The position numbers were made by a program, and so were the translations under genes. This document shows, piece after piece, positions 1 through 8,625 of a stretch of DNA of 64,000 nt. The notes under the pieces are model-generated. The model ran no database searches and was not told the origin of the DNA. It saw only the letters and a list, made by a program, of their open reading frames with translations. The stretch comes from Pseudomonas violetae. GTDB taxonomy: Bacteria > Pseudomonadota > Gammaproteobacteria > Pseudomonadales > Pseudomonadaceae. The DNA lies in the NCBI RefSeq assembly GCF_023072615.1, contig NZ_JAKNRW010000008.1, positions 62,001 through 126,000 of the forward strand. Reading direction: 5' to 3'. Position 1 is the stretch's first letter; each line of letters starts with the position of its first letter.

Positions 1-87
1 AATTTTGTTTTAAAACAGCCGCTTATCGTATTCGCAGGATTGCACCGGCGACCCGGCTCATTTCACGGGGCCGCCGGACAGACCGGA

Positions 88-468
88 TCAGCCCTTGGCC
101 GCCATCGCCGTGACTTCCACGCGCATCCCTTCCACCGCCAGCGAGGCCACGCCGACAGCGGCGCGAACGGGCCATGGCTTGGCGAAGAAGCGCTTGTAGA
201 CTTCGTTGAAGGCAGCGCGATCGGCCATGTCAGTGAGGTAGATGGTCAGGTGCAGAACGCGATCCATGGAACTGCCGGCGCGCTCCAGCGCCACCTTGAG
301 TGCCTGCAGGGTGCATTCGCTCTGCACGGTGATGTCGCCCAGCTCCAGGCTGCCATCGGCGTGAGTCGGGATCTGCGTGGAAACCAGCAGACCGCCGAAG
401 CCGGCAACGTCGGAGGAGATGGAATCGGCGTCAGGGTCCGGGACGAAGGTGATGTCTTGGTTGGCCAT
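88..468 (-). CDS. RidA family (YjgF/UK114) protein
   Basis: The 126-residue product has the normal length of RidA-type proteins, cytosolic trimers that hydrolyse reactive enamine/imine products of PLP enzymes. The FNEVYKRFF stretch and the PWPVRAAVGVASLAVEG block near the C-terminus match the family, and the Arg in that block corresponds to the substrate-carboxylate-binding Arg. I start at the ATG at 466-468 (MANQDITF), preceded by an AAGAGA Shine-Dalgarno. The frame stays open upstream to about 669 but that part has no family similarity. The gene is monocistronic and no partner is visible. The family is clear. The subgroup, and hence the preferred substrate, cannot be decided from sequence reading. 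Confidence 0.88.
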   Translation of the reverse strand: MANQDITFVPDPDADSISSDVAGFGGLLVSTQIPTHADGSLELGDITVQSECTLQALKVALERAGSSMDRVLHLTIYLTDMADRAAFNEVYKRFFAKPWPVRAAVGVASLAVEGMRVEVTAMAAKG

Positions 469-622
469 GGGGGTCTCTTTTATAAAGTGATCGGCTGGGG
501 TACGCCTTGAGCGGGCATAGTCTACAGCTGCTGCGCGGTGGTGTGGATGGTTGAGGCGGCGGATCTGTGTCATGCGCAGGGAGACTGGCAACAGGGAGCT
601 ATTGTGGCCGGCAGAGATTGCT

Positions 623-651
623 GGGGGAGCAAAGCGTGCTTGCGATAGCGG
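623..651 (+). repeat. single degenerate REP-type element
   Basis: GGGGGAGCAAAGCGTGCTTG followed by CGATAGCGG resembles one arm of the Pseudomonas REP family seen intact elsewhere in this window (for example at 29404-29483). The second arm is not recognisable. It lies in the 469-797 intergenic stretch between the RidA and VOC genes, where I see no other feature. Confidence 0.5.
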
Positions 652-797
652 TCTGCCTGTCACATCCATGCTGGAATATGCGCACGAAAAACCGCCCGCG
701 GCCCCTCGCTACGCGCCTTGAGCTAGAGCGCGCAATGAGGGTTGAACAGGGAAAAAATGACCGGAAAAGCACATGAATTCTGAGAACGGCAAGCCGA

Positions 798-1280
798 TCA
801 GCCCTTGAGTGCCGCTTCGATACCGGCGACGTCTATCTTGCCCATCTGCATCATCGCTTCGAACGCGCGCTTGGCCGCTGCGGGGTCAGGGTCGGTGATC
901 GCGGCCGTCAGGATGCGCGGCGTGATCTGCCACGACAGCCCCCACTTGTCCCTGCACCAGCCACAGACGCTTTCCTCGCCACCGTTACTGACGATGGCAC
1001 TCCACAGCAGGTCGGTTTCCGCCTGGTCGTCGGTCGCCACCTGGAACGAAAACGCCTCGGTGTGCTTGAACGCATCGCCGCCGTTCAACCCCAGGCACGG
1101 GATGCCCATCACGGTAAACTCTACCGTCAGCACATCGCCCTGCTTGCCCGACGGATAGTCGCCAGGCGCATGATGAACGGCAACCACGGCACTGTCCGGG
1201 AATGTCCGGGCGTAAAAGTTGGCGGCGTCCAGTGCGTCGCCGTTGTACCAGAGACAAATCGTATTCTTGCTGATCATCAT
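798..1280 (-). CDS. VOC superfamily protein, PhnB-like
   Basis: A 160-residue vicinal-oxygen-chelate fold protein of the PhnB / '3-demethylubiquinone-9 methyltransferase' domain type. The start MMISKNTICLWYNGDALDAA, the central GNAFSF-equivalent AFSFQVATDD, the CGWCRDKWGLSWQITP segment and the C-terminal AFEAMMQMGKIDVAGIEAA are typical of this subgroup. Function is unproven for most members, and the methyltransferase name is historical. A GGAGAG Shine-Dalgarno sits just before the ATG at 1278-1280; a second ATG follows directly. It is transcribed divergently from the methyltransferase gene at 1386. Confidence 0.85.
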   Translation of the reverse strand: MMISKNTICLWYNGDALDAANFYARTFPDSAVVAVHHAPGDYPSGKQGDVLTVEFTVMGIPCLGLNGGDAFKHTEAFSFQVATDDQAETDLLWSAIVSNGGEESVCGWCRDKWGLSWQITPRILTAAITDPDPAAAKRAFEAMMQMGKIDVAGIEAALKG

Positions 1281-1385
1281 GGCTCTCCAGAACGAAGGTT
1301 CTCCAACAAAGAGTTAACCGGTTGAGTCTAGCCGCGCGGGGCCATGGCCTATCCTTCAACTCAAATGATCACTGTGAGTAACGCC

Positions 1386-2066
1386 ATGACCTCCCCCGAG
1401 TCCGCCCTCCTGCAAAGCTGGCACCACAACGCTCGCGCCTGGATCGAAGCCGTGCGCAGTGGCTCGATCGAAAGCCGCCGACAGGTCACAGACCAGGCCA
1501 TTCTGCTGGCGATCATGGGCCGCCAGCCCGAGCGAGTGCTGGACTTGGGTTGTGGTGAAGGCTGGTTATTGCGGGTGCTGGCTGAACGGGGCATCACGGC
1601 AGTGGGAGTGGACGGCGATGGGACGTTGGTCGAGGCAGCGCGGGCGGCGGGCAGCGCCCAGGTCTATCTGGCGAGTTACGAAGCCCTGGCCGACTCAACG
1701 GCAGACATCGGCGGCGATTACAATCTGATCTGCGCCAACTTTGCCTTACTGCACCAGGACATCATACCCCTGCTCAGCGCCCTGCATGCCCTGCTCGCCC
1801 CCGGCGGCGCGCTGGTGATCCAGACGCTGCATCCGTGGACTGCGGCAGCAGGCGACTATCAGGATGGGTGGCGGGAAGAGGCATTCACCGGGTTCAGTGG
1901 GCAGTGGCAACCGATGCCCTGGTACCTGCGCACCCTGTCCAGTTGGTTCAACGCGCTGGACATGGCCGGTTTTCAACTGGTGGGGCTGCAAGAGCCGCAG
2001 CACCCGCAAAGTCCGGTGCCGCAGTCGTTGCTACTGGTGGCTGAACAGCGCGTCCCGGCCGTTTAA
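1386..2066 (+). CDS. class I SAM-dependent methyltransferase
   Basis: About 226 residues. Motif I of class I methyltransferases is seen as VLDLGCGEGWLLRVLAERG (around residues 52-70), followed by the acidic motif II GVDGDGTLVEAAR and motif III/IV GDYNLICANFALLHQD; the post-motif PGGALVIQTLHPW is also typical. These bind S-adenosylmethionine. The methyl acceptor is unknown. I prefer the ATG at 1386 (MTSPESALLQSW); an upstream in-frame ATG at 1344 would add 14 unconserved residues. The gene ends 6 bp before the convergent DUF2628 gene. Confidence 0.86.
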   Translation: MTSPESALLQSWHHNARAWIEAVRSGSIESRRQVTDQAILLAIMGRQPERVLDLGCGEGWLLRVLAERGITAVGVDGDGTLVEAARAAGSAQVYLASYEALADSTADIGGDYNLICANFALLHQDIIPLLSALHALLAPGGALVIQTLHPWTAAAGDYQDGWREEAFTGFSGQWQPMPWYLRTLSSWFNALDMAGFQLVGLQEPQHPQSPVPQSLLLVAEQRVPAV

Positions 2067-2072
2067 CCTGGG

Positions 2073-2498
2073 TTACAGGCGCATGCCTTTGAACGGATTC
2101 CAGCCCTGCTCGCCCTTCTGCTCCTTGAGGTAGTACGCGTAGTTGGTGGACAGTGCGTAGAGCAGGTTAAACGCGAAGCCCACGGCAAAGTTGACCTGCT
2201 GGGCATACCTGAAACCAACCAGCTCAAAGACGAGCTCCAATACAAAGGACAGTGCCACGATTAGCGCAATCAGTGTCAGGTTCTTCTTCCACAGTCCCAA
2301 TACAAACAGGTAGATCGGGCCGAAGAAGAACGCGATGATGTTGGCATTGACGGTGATCTTGCTTTTGAACGGGAGTTGCTTGAGGGCGGTTTTGTAGCCA
2401 GGTGCATTGGGCGCCCCATGGGCATCGAAGAAGGCAAAACGCTCTTGCCATTTTGCGCTGTATTTACTCTGATCCTGCACTTGATCTGTAGTGTTCAT
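2073..2498 (-). CDS. DUF2628 membrane protein
   Basis: A 141-residue protein with a soluble N-terminus (KYSAKWQERFAFFDAHGAP) and then three hydrophobic segments (about 50-68, 70-90, 100-118), ending in a short basic tail. The WQERFAFFDAHGAP opening and the FNANIIAFFFGPIYLF-like first membrane segment are the signature of DUF2628. An AGGGA Shine-Dalgarno precedes the ATG. Function is unknown; no neighbour gives a hint. It converges with the methyltransferase gene. Confidence 0.82.
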   Translation of the reverse strand: MNTTDQVQDQSKYSAKWQERFAFFDAHGAPNAPGYKTALKQLPFKSKITVNANIIAFFFGPIYLFVLGLWKKNLTLIALIVALSFVLELVFELVGFRYAQQVNFAVGFAFNLLYALSTNYAYYLKEQKGEQGWNPFKGMRL

Positions 2499-2681
2499 TC
2501 GATAAATCCCTGTAGTCCCTGAATGGAGTGGTTCTTCCTGGAAATCCTTTGTCTCTTGTCTTTACCACCTGTCGCTTGTGCACCATAGCCTATCGGCCGC
2601 CCAGTCATTCGATTGATTGGGCGAAGATCCTGGCAATGGCGCTCGACACTCGCCTGGTGGACAAGCGAGCCAACCCGGCGG

Positions 2682-3182
2682 TCAGTTGAGCCTGCGTTTG
2701 CTCCTGAATTCGCTGACGAGCAACACGGCGGCCCCGGCCATGATCGCGATATCGGCAATGTTGAACACGCCGGTATGCACCGAGCCGAGATTGAGGATCA
2801 GATAATCGACCACATGTCCTTCACGGAACACCCGGTCGATCAAGTTGGACGCGCCACCCAGGGCGATGAAGTAGATAGCTACGGCCTTGCGTGGCGATTG
2901 CGCCCAATGGGTGAAAGCCCACCCGATGGCCCAGCACACCACCGCGCCTACGCCCAGGATGAAAATCAGTTGCTTGACGCCCGGCGCCAGCCCCGCGCCC
3001 AGACTAAGAAATGCGCCTGGGTTCAGGCTCAAGGCGACGTCCAGCCAGGCATAACTGCTACCAAACCTGAAGCTGTCGATTTGCAGTGAATGCAGCGCCA
3101 GAAGCTTCACCAACTGGTCGATGGCGACGAAGGCAATACCGATGAGCACTGCAAACAGCCGTTTTCTCATGACGTGTTCCAT
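2682..3182 (-). CDS. lspA: signal peptidase II (lipoprotein signal peptidase), probable second copy
   Basis: A 166-residue inner-membrane aspartyl protease with four hydrophobic segments. The two conserved catalytic blocks are present: GGASNLIDRVFREGHVVDY with Asp116, and FNIADIAIMAG with Asp144. LspA cleaves prolipoproteins after lipid attachment. I start at the ATG at 3180-3182, which has an AAGGA Shine-Dalgarno eight bases upstream; two upstream ATGs are less well placed. The housekeeping lspA of pseudomonads sits by ileS/fkpB, so this context suggests an additional paralogue. A short open stretch just upstream (3185-3260) is not recognised. Confidence 0.85.
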   Translation of the reverse strand: MEHVMRKRLFAVLIGIAFVAIDQLVKLLALHSLQIDSFRFGSSYAWLDVALSLNPGAFLSLGAGLAPGVKQLIFILGVGAVVCWAIGWAFTHWAQSPRKAVAIYFIALGGASNLIDRVFREGHVVDYLILNLGSVHTGVFNIADIAIMAGAAVLLVSEFRSKRRLN

Positions 3183-3406
3183 GAACGATCCTTTTTTCAT
3201 CACCGCGAACTCAATGCCTGGACCTGTCTGGCGTTAGCGGCGGCAAGATAACGCAGCTGATTCGTACGGTCCACAGGCACTCGCCTTACTCCAGACCGGC
3301 GCGCTTTCGGGCCGTGCCAAAGGCCGCTGTTGATACAGCAGCACGGCGCCTAACAGATGCAGGGGCGCTCAGGCGCGCGTTCATCGTAGTCATAACCGTC
3401 AGAGTC

Positions 3407-4218
3407 CTAGGACCGGAAACGCCCGGGGCGCTCGACCCAGCCTTGATAGCCGCCGTACACGCCCGAACGGGCATCGGGGCGGAACTCGGCGTCCTTGACG
3501 TGGAACATGCGGATGCGCTCGTGATAGCGATCGATAAAGCCCAGGTAGTCCATCTGCTGTAGCAACAGGTGGCTTGGGTCGTACAGGATTGCGGCCCGGG
3601 TATGGTGATCAACGGCCTGCAGAAAGCGCTCGAAAGAGGCGCCATCGTGCAGGTCTTCGCCGGGGTGGATTTCGTAGCACAGGTCAACACCGGCTTCCTC
3701 GAAACATTCAAGGATCGGCAACCAGCGCCGCGCCAATTCTTCAAAACCCTGCTCGACCAACCCACTGGGCCGTTGTGGCCACGGGTAGATGTACGGCCAA
3801 AACAGGGCTCCAGAGAAGGTCGCGTGGGCCTTCAAGCCCAAGCGCTGACTGGCCCGTGCCGCCAGCTTCAATTGCTCAATGGCCCACTCGGTTCGAACCT
3901 GGGGCTGGCCGCGAAGATGGGCCGGGGCGAAGTCGTCGAACAAGGCGTCGAACGCGGGATGCACGGCGACCAACCGACCCTGCAGGTGCGTCGATAACTC
4001 ACTGATCTCAACGCCCGCCTGCGCGCACACGGCGATCAGTTCGTCGCAGTATTCCTGGCTCTCGGCAGCGCGCACCAAGTTGATGAACTGGCTGCCCAAG
4101 GTCGGCAACTGAATCGCCTTGTGCCCTTGGGACGCGGCCCACCGGGCGATATTGGCCAAGGTGTCGAAGGTGCTTCGGCGGCCATGAATTGCGCGAGGAC
4201 AATCCCCGGGCCACGCAT
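3407..4218 (-). pseudogene. broken sugar phosphate isomerase/epimerase (TIM-barrel)
   Basis: The frame reads clearly as a xylose-isomerase-like TIM barrel protein: QLPTLGSQFINLVRAAESQ, ELSTHLQGRLVAVHP, HATFSGALFWPYIYPWPQRP, CYEIHPGEDLHDG, ILYDPSHLLLQQMDYLGFID and MFHVKDAEF. The N-terminus (MRGPGIVLAQFMAAEAP, from the ATG at 4216-4218) is in another frame: one base is missing around 4169-4171, between AEAP and FDTLANIARW. The 3' end stops at GRFRS with about 70 C-terminal residues absent. It lies 41 bp downstream of the equally broken oxidoreductase, so the two were probably co-transcribed. Not expected to give an active enzyme. Confidence 0.85.
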
Positions 4219-4259
4219 GCCGGATTGCGAAGTGCTGTTCACAGGCAAGCTCTCCGGGT

Positions 4260-4750
4260 TCATCCAGGGCAGACCAGTGCGGTCCATTTGCTGTCGCCGC
4301 AGTGATTGGCCACCTCCTCCTCGATAAAGGCCATGCCACGGTTGATCAAGCGCACGATGGATCAGGCTCGACGGCTCTTCCTGGCGCCACTCCAGGCCGC
4401 CCTTGTCACCGTACACGCGAATCTTCAGCGGGTTCTCCTCGCCGGCGCAGACCTGACTGGCAACCAACACACCGCTGGCGCCGTCGGCCATCTTTAACAG
4501 CATCGCGGCATCGTCATCCAGCTGCCGGCTGGCCATGTGGGTATTCAAAATTGCACACAGGTGACTGACCGGTTGATCTGCGACGAACTCGGCCAATGAA
4601 AAAGCATGGGTGCCGATATCACCGACGCAGCCGCCCAACCCCAACAGTTCAGGCTGATCGCGCCAGGTGGCCTGCTTGTTGCCCTGCCAATGAACGCCCC
4701 TCCCCGCCACCGACGAAGTCCATTCTTATTTTTGCCCGTGCATCGTTCAT
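4260..4750 (-). pseudogene. internally deleted Gfo/Idh/MocA oxidoreductase
   Basis: Three pieces of one NAD(P)-dependent sugar dehydrogenase remain. The start MNDARAKIRMDFVGGGEG carries the dinucleotide-binding glycines. The core runs from WQGNKQATWRDQPELLG through GGCVGDIGTHAFSL to IRVYGDKGGLEWRQEEPSS. The probable C-terminus RGMAFIEEEVANH is in another frame and ends at the TGA at 4260-4262. The first junction (near 4690-4700) contains CATTGGCAGG, which can encode both FIGR and HWQG. That pattern is expected of a deletion at short homology, and it removed roughly 180-200 residues. A second deletion lies near 4320-4335. Confidence 0.82.
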
Positions 4751-4784
4751 CGCAACTCTTCTCTGCCGATGTAGAATTTGAGTA

Positions 4785-4800
4785 ATGTAAACGGTTACAT
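4785..4800. promoter_or_regulatory. LacI-family operator-like palindrome
   Basis: ATGTAAACGGTTACAT is an imperfect palindrome (14 of 16 positions) centred on CG, the usual form of LacI/GalR-type operators. It lies about 35 bp upstream of the oxidoreductase ATG and directly before the surviving end of a LacI-type regulator on the other strand, so it was probably the shared operator of this divergent locus. Confidence 0.6.
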
Positions 4801-4817
4801 CGCTGCAGAAATTTAGG

Positions 4818-4928
4818 CGCTGGCAGGCGATTGCGCTGATCGAGAAAAACCCCCAGGCCGAACGGCACGTGATGTTGCCCTTTGAATTGACTCTGCGCGA
4901 GAGCACGGCGCGGGCTCGGCAACACTGA
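4818..4928 (+). pseudogene. C-terminal remnant of a LacI-family regulator
   Basis: In frame up to the TGA at 4926-4928 the plus strand reads AIALIEKNPQAERHVMLPFE then LTLRESTARARQH. This is the normal C-terminal end of LacI/GalR repressors (the 'LPFELTLRESTA' motif). Nothing of the HTH or most of the sugar-binding domain remains. The fragment begins within about 20 bases of the operator-like palindrome, so a deletion has brought the gene's tail next to its own promoter region. Confidence 0.78.
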
Positions 4929-4931
4929 CCC

Positions 4932-5426
4932 TCAGCGCCACTCCATATGAGTGGTTTGCCACTGCGGGTCGGCGTCCACGGCGATCACCTGGAAATCGCG
5001 CTTGCGCCAGAAGTCGATGGCACCCGGCAGGAAAGGATGAGTGTGCAAGTAGATCACCTCGACCCCGGCCTGCATCGCCAATGCCTTCAATGCGCCGTAC
5101 AACTGGCTGGCCAGCCCCGAACGGCGGAACCCTGGCAGCACGAACAGCCGCACCACTTCCACCACCTTGAGGCTGCGGTAATCGAGATGTGCAAAGCGGT
5201 GATCGTAGGGCAGATAGCCGATTGAGGCGACGATCCGCCCTTCGTCACGCGCCAGCAGAAACTGACCTTCGCCCTTGAGATACACTTGTTCGAAATTCAG
5301 CAGATCCGCAGGCGTGCCGGCACCACTAAGCGTTGGAAACAACTCGGCGCCGGCCTGCATGAGGAAGGCTTGAAGCTGTGGAATATCTGCCAGGCTTGCG
5401 GGCTCGAGGGTAGTTTGCTGATGCAT
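4932..5426 (-). CDS. GNAT family N-acetyltransferase
   Basis: About 164 residues. The acetyl-CoA-binding motif A is visible as VVRLFVLPGFRRSGLASQLY (R-x-x-G-x-A form), preceded by strand 4 VVEVV and followed by YLHTHPFLPGAIDFWRKRDF, the usual end of the fold. The acceptor is unknown. I use the ATG at 5424-5426 (MHQQTTLEP); a GTG at 5439-5441 overlapping the end of the LysE gene is an alternative. It lies immediately downstream of the LysE gene on the same strand and is probably co-transcribed with it. Confidence 0.84.
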   Translation of the reverse strand: MHQQTTLEPASLADIPQLQAFLMQAGAELFPTLSGAGTPADLLNFEQVYLKGEGQFLLARDEGRIVASIGYLPYDHRFAHLDYRSLKVVEVVRLFVLPGFRRSGLASQLYGALKALAMQAGVEVIYLHTHPFLPGAIDFWRKRDFQVIAVDADPQWQTTHMEWR

Positions 5427-5433
5427 GAACAAT

Positions 5434-6075
5434 TCAGACACCCTGTCGCCGCATGGTCAAAATGGCCGCGCCAAAACAGATGAACGTCGAGCCCACTACC
5501 CGGCTGACCCAGCGCGACAGGTCAGGCCGCGTCAACACACCCTTGGCCCGGGCTGCGATTGCCGCATACAGGCTCAGAGAAGAAATCGACAACCCCATGA
5601 AGATCGAAGTCAGGACCATGAACTGCGGCAACAGCGCCGAGCCCTGGTCGATGAACTGCGGGAACAGCGCGGTAAAAAACATCGTGGCCTTAGGGTTGGT
5701 CACCGCCGTCAGGAAAGCCGACTTGAACAGCCTGGTTCGGCCAGGCCGACTGTGTTTAGAGTCTTGCTCGATGCCCTGCGCCAGCATCGGGCTGCTCTTG
5801 AACAACTGCCTGGCCCCCAGGTAAAACAGATACCCGGCACCGAGAATTTTCACCGCGTTAAACAACCATTCGGAACTCGCCAGCAACGCGCCCAACCCCA
5901 GCATGGCAGCAGCCGACAGGCAGAACAGGCCGCTCGCATTGCCCAGCGAAGACCAGATGACGCTGCGCTGCCCGTGGGCCAGGCTGTTGTTGATGGCCAT
6001 CAAGGTGGCTGGGCCTGGGCTGGCGATGGCAATTGCGGCGACCAGGGTGAAGGTCAGTATCGAGTGAGAGTCCAT
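5434..6075 (-). CDS. LysE/RhtB family exporter
   Basis: About 213 residues with six hydrophobic segments. The opening SHSILTFTLVAAIAIASPGP with the SPGPATLMAINNSLAHG motif is the family signature, as is the NPKATMFFTALFPQF motif after the second helical hairpin. Members export amino acids or related metabolites through the inner membrane. The start is taken at the ATG at 6073-6075; the ATG six bases upstream (6079-6081) is equally possible. The following GNAT gene begins within a few bases of its stop. Confidence 0.87.
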   Translation of the reverse strand: MDSHSILTFTLVAAIAIASPGPATLMAINNSLAHGQRSVIWSSLGNASGLFCLSAAAMLGLGALLASSEWLFNAVKILGAGYLFYLGARQLFKSSPMLAQGIEQDSKHSRPGRTRLFKSAFLTAVTNPKATMFFTALFPQFIDQGSALLPQFMVLTSIFMGLSISSLSLYAAIAARAKGVLTRPDLSRWVSRVVGSTFICFGAAILTMRRQGV

Positions 6076-6186
6076 TTTCATTGCTCGGGAGTGCGTAGTG
6101 CGAATTGGAAAAGGCCACAGACTGAAGCTGCCTGGTTCATCAAGAAGGTAGCCTCCCATAAAAGGTCCCAATCGGCCAATACCCAA

Positions 6187-7137
6187 TCAACTGTCAGCTC
6201 GCCGCTCCGAACGTTCCGGGTCATATGCACCAAGCTCCCTCAGCCCAACAACCAGCGCATCAACCAACACCCGGACCTTGGGCAGCGCCTCGCGACTTTT
6301 GCTCCAGGCCAGGTGGATCTCCATCCCGTCGCTGGCCAACTGCGCAAGTACCTCTACCAGTGTCCCCTCTTTCAGCTGCTGCTCCACCAGCCACGATGGC
6401 AACTGCGCGATGCCGCAGCCGGCCACCGCGGCCATCCTCAGGCCCTCGCCATTGCCCACCACCAGATGCGGGTCTACCTGCCTCCTGTGCGTTGCGCCCT
6501 GTTCGCCCGCGTAACTCCAGGGATGAATGCTTCCGTCCACCCAGCCATAGGCAATGCACTGATGCTGTTCAAGGTCGTGTTCGGACAGCGGGGTGCCATG
6601 GCGGGCCAGGTAGTCGGGGGATGCACAGAGGATATGCCACTCGCGACCTAGCAAACGATGCCCGACGGTCTCCGGCCAGTCGTGTGCGCCACCGATGCGC
6701 AGCACAATGTCCGCGCCCTCCTGCAGCGGATCGATAAAGCCGTCGCTAAAGGAAATGTGCGGCATCAACAATGGATGATCCTTCGCAAACTGCAAGAGGA
6801 TCGGCAGCACCTGGGTGCGACCAAATGCGCCCGGCAGGTCAAGGCGTACACGCCCGCGAGGCTCGGTGTTTTCGCTCTGGAGTGACAGTTCAGCCTCTTC
6901 GAGATCGGCAAGCACGCCCTTGCACGTACGCAGGAACGCGACGCCTGCGTCGGTCAGCGACAACGTCCTCGTTGTCCGGCGGAACAGTTGCGCCCCCAGG
7001 CGTTTTTCCAGCCGGGCGACGCCTTTGCTGATGGCCGAAGCCGTCAGGTTCATTTTCTGCGCAGCCGCCGTGAAGCTGCCGAACTCCGCCACGCACACAA
7101 ATACATCGATACCCTTCAAGCGTTCGGAGGAAAACAT
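6187..7137 (-). CDS. LysR family transcriptional regulator
   Basis: About 316 residues. The N-terminal winged HTH reads FVCVAEFGSFTAAAQKMNLT then ASAISKGVARLEKRLGAQLF, followed by the linker helix and a LysR substrate-binding domain (GRVRLDLPGAFGRTQVLPIL; VGNGEGLRMAAVAGCGIAQLP). The C-terminal part after DALVVGLRELGAY is a short tail. I start at the ATG at 7135-7137, which has an AGGGTG Shine-Dalgarno; a GTG two codons earlier is possible. The gene diverges from the MFS gene at 7248, which is its likely target. Confidence 0.9.
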   Translation of the reverse strand: MFSSERLKGIDVFVCVAEFGSFTAAAQKMNLTASAISKGVARLEKRLGAQLFRRTTRTLSLTDAGVAFLRTCKGVLADLEEAELSLQSENTEPRGRVRLDLPGAFGRTQVLPILLQFAKDHPLLMPHISFSDGFIDPLQEGADIVLRIGGAHDWPETVGHRLLGREWHILCASPDYLARHGTPLSEHDLEQHQCIAYGWVDGSIHPWSYAGEQGATHRRQVDPHLVVGNGEGLRMAAVAGCGIAQLPSWLVEQQLKEGTLVEVLAQLASDGMEIHLAWSKSREALPKVRVLVDALVVGLRELGAYDPERSERRADS

Positions 7138-7247
7138 ATGCACCCTGTATTCATGAATTCAGTTCATGCGTTTCGATAAAAATCATCTTAAATCAGAATT
7201 CAGGGCAACAGTAAACTGTGAATCAACCCATTGATGATGAGTCTCGA

Positions 7248-8453
7248 ATGCTGGCCACGCTTAAACGTTATCCCTGCACCGTTAACCTGCTGCTGGCCGC
7301 GTCACTGGTGTTGACCCTGGCCCGCGCCATCACCTTGCCCTATCTGGTCATTTACTTGTCGGGCAATTTTGGCTTGAGCGTCGCCGATATCGGCCTGGTG
7401 ATCGGCAGCACGCTGATCATTGGTTCGCTGCTGAGCCTGTATGGCGGCTTCCTGGTGGACAGGATGTCCCGTTACCAGCTCATTCTCATAGGCTGCAGCG
7501 TGTTCAGCGGCGGATTTCTCGGGGCGTATCTCGCACCCCTCCTTTGGCTGTTCTACCTGTGCCTGGTGCTGATCAACCTGGCGTATGCCGTTATCGACAT
7601 CGCCGTGAAATCCGGATTCGGCAGCCTGCTCCCCGTGGACCGCCGCAGCGAAGCGTTTTCCATCAAGTACACGCTGACTAATATCGGCTACGCCGTCGGG
7701 CCATTTCTGGGAGCCGGGGTGGCGGCCCTGGACATCAGCCTGCCCTTTTTGCTATCGGCGGGACTGGGCGCCGGATTCTTTATGGTCTACTTCCTATGGG
7801 GCGACAGACGCCTGGCGAATGTCGGCACGAGCCTGCAGCCGACGCCATTCCTGGCGGTCGGCAGACTGTTGCTGCGCGACTACCGGCTGGTGTGCTTCAC
7901 CTTGGGCGGCTTGCTCAGTGCCGTGGTCTTCGGCCAATTCACCGCGTATCTCTCGCAGTACCTGGTGGTCACCACCACGCCCCAAGAGACGTACCGGATT
8001 ATCAGCACCGTAGTGGCGACCAACGCCTTGATGGTGATCAGTCTGCAATACAGCATCGGCAAACGGATCAGCCACCGACACCTGAACCTGTGGCTCGCAG
8101 GGGGACTCGGCATGTTCATCCTGGGGCTGGCAGGTTTTGCGCTGTCAACCACTCTGCTGCTTTGGGTCCTTTCCATGGCCATTTTCACCGTCGGTGAAAT
8201 CATCGTATTCCCGGCGGAATACATGTTCATCGACAACATCGCACCGAGTCATCTACGGGGCATGTACTACGCCGCGCAGAACCTGAGCAACGTCGGCGCA
8301 GCGTTAGGGCCGGTCCTTTGCGGAATGGTCCTGGCAACGCAACCTGTGCACTACATTTTCTACATGCTTGCGATGTTCGTGATCGCGGGTGGAATGCTCT
8401 ACTTGTTGGGGGTATCCATTTCAGCAGGGGTTACGACCGAATCTGAGAATTGA
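7248..8453 (+). CDS. MFS transporter
   Basis: About 401 residues with 12 hydrophobic segments. After TM2 the cytoplasmic loop reads GGFLVDRMSRYQLILIG, the MFS motif A (G-x-x-x-D-R), with a related loop after TM8 (QYSIGKRISHR). PYLVIYL and EAFSIKYTLTNIGYAVGPFLGAG are typical of drug/metabolite efflux members of the YttB/MdtH type. Substrate unknown. I prefer the ATG at 7248 with GATGAG six bases upstream; a GTG at 7218 is possible. It is divergent from the LysR gene, with which it probably forms a regulator/exporter pair. Confidence 0.86.
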   Translation: MLATLKRYPCTVNLLLAASLVLTLARAITLPYLVIYLSGNFGLSVADIGLVIGSTLIIGSLLSLYGGFLVDRMSRYQLILIGCSVFSGGFLGAYLAPLLWLFYLCLVLINLAYAVIDIAVKSGFGSLLPVDRRSEAFSIKYTLTNIGYAVGPFLGAGVAALDISLPFLLSAGLGAGFFMVYFLWGDRRLANVGTSLQPTPFLAVGRLLLRDYRLVCFTLGGLLSAVVFGQFTAYLSQYLVVTTTPQETYRIISTVVATNALMVISLQYSIGKRISHRHLNLWLAGGLGMFILGLAGFALSTTLLLWVLSMAIFTVGEIIVFPAEYMFIDNIAPSHLRGMYYAAQNLSNVGAALGPVLCGMVLATQPVHYIFYMLAMFVIAGGMLYLLGVSISAGVTTESEN

Positions 8454-8625
8454 ATGCCCAAGCCCGGCACCACACCGGAGCGAACACCAAGGTTCCACGG
8501 ATTTGTAACGGGCGGGCGCTATCGACACAGATACCTGTGCCGATCCTGCGTCCTCGCTCCCACCCTTTAACTGCCCAACCAAACGCGGCACAATCCCCGG
8601 CTTTTTCCCCGACAGGACCCCCCCT

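Noticed and set aside
2600-2690. Short plus-strand coding-like stretch (IDWAKILAMALDTRLVDKRA)
   Set aside because: About 25 codons without start; could be a gene tail but no family could be assigned.
3286-3406. Short peptide MTTMNARLSAPASVRRRAAV on the minus strand
   Set aside because: No homology pattern and no conserved start; probably intergenic sequence created by the isomerase truncation.
5425-6651. Plus-strand frame of about 400 codons
   Set aside because: Antisense to the LysE and LysR genes, no motif, Arg/Gln-rich shadow.
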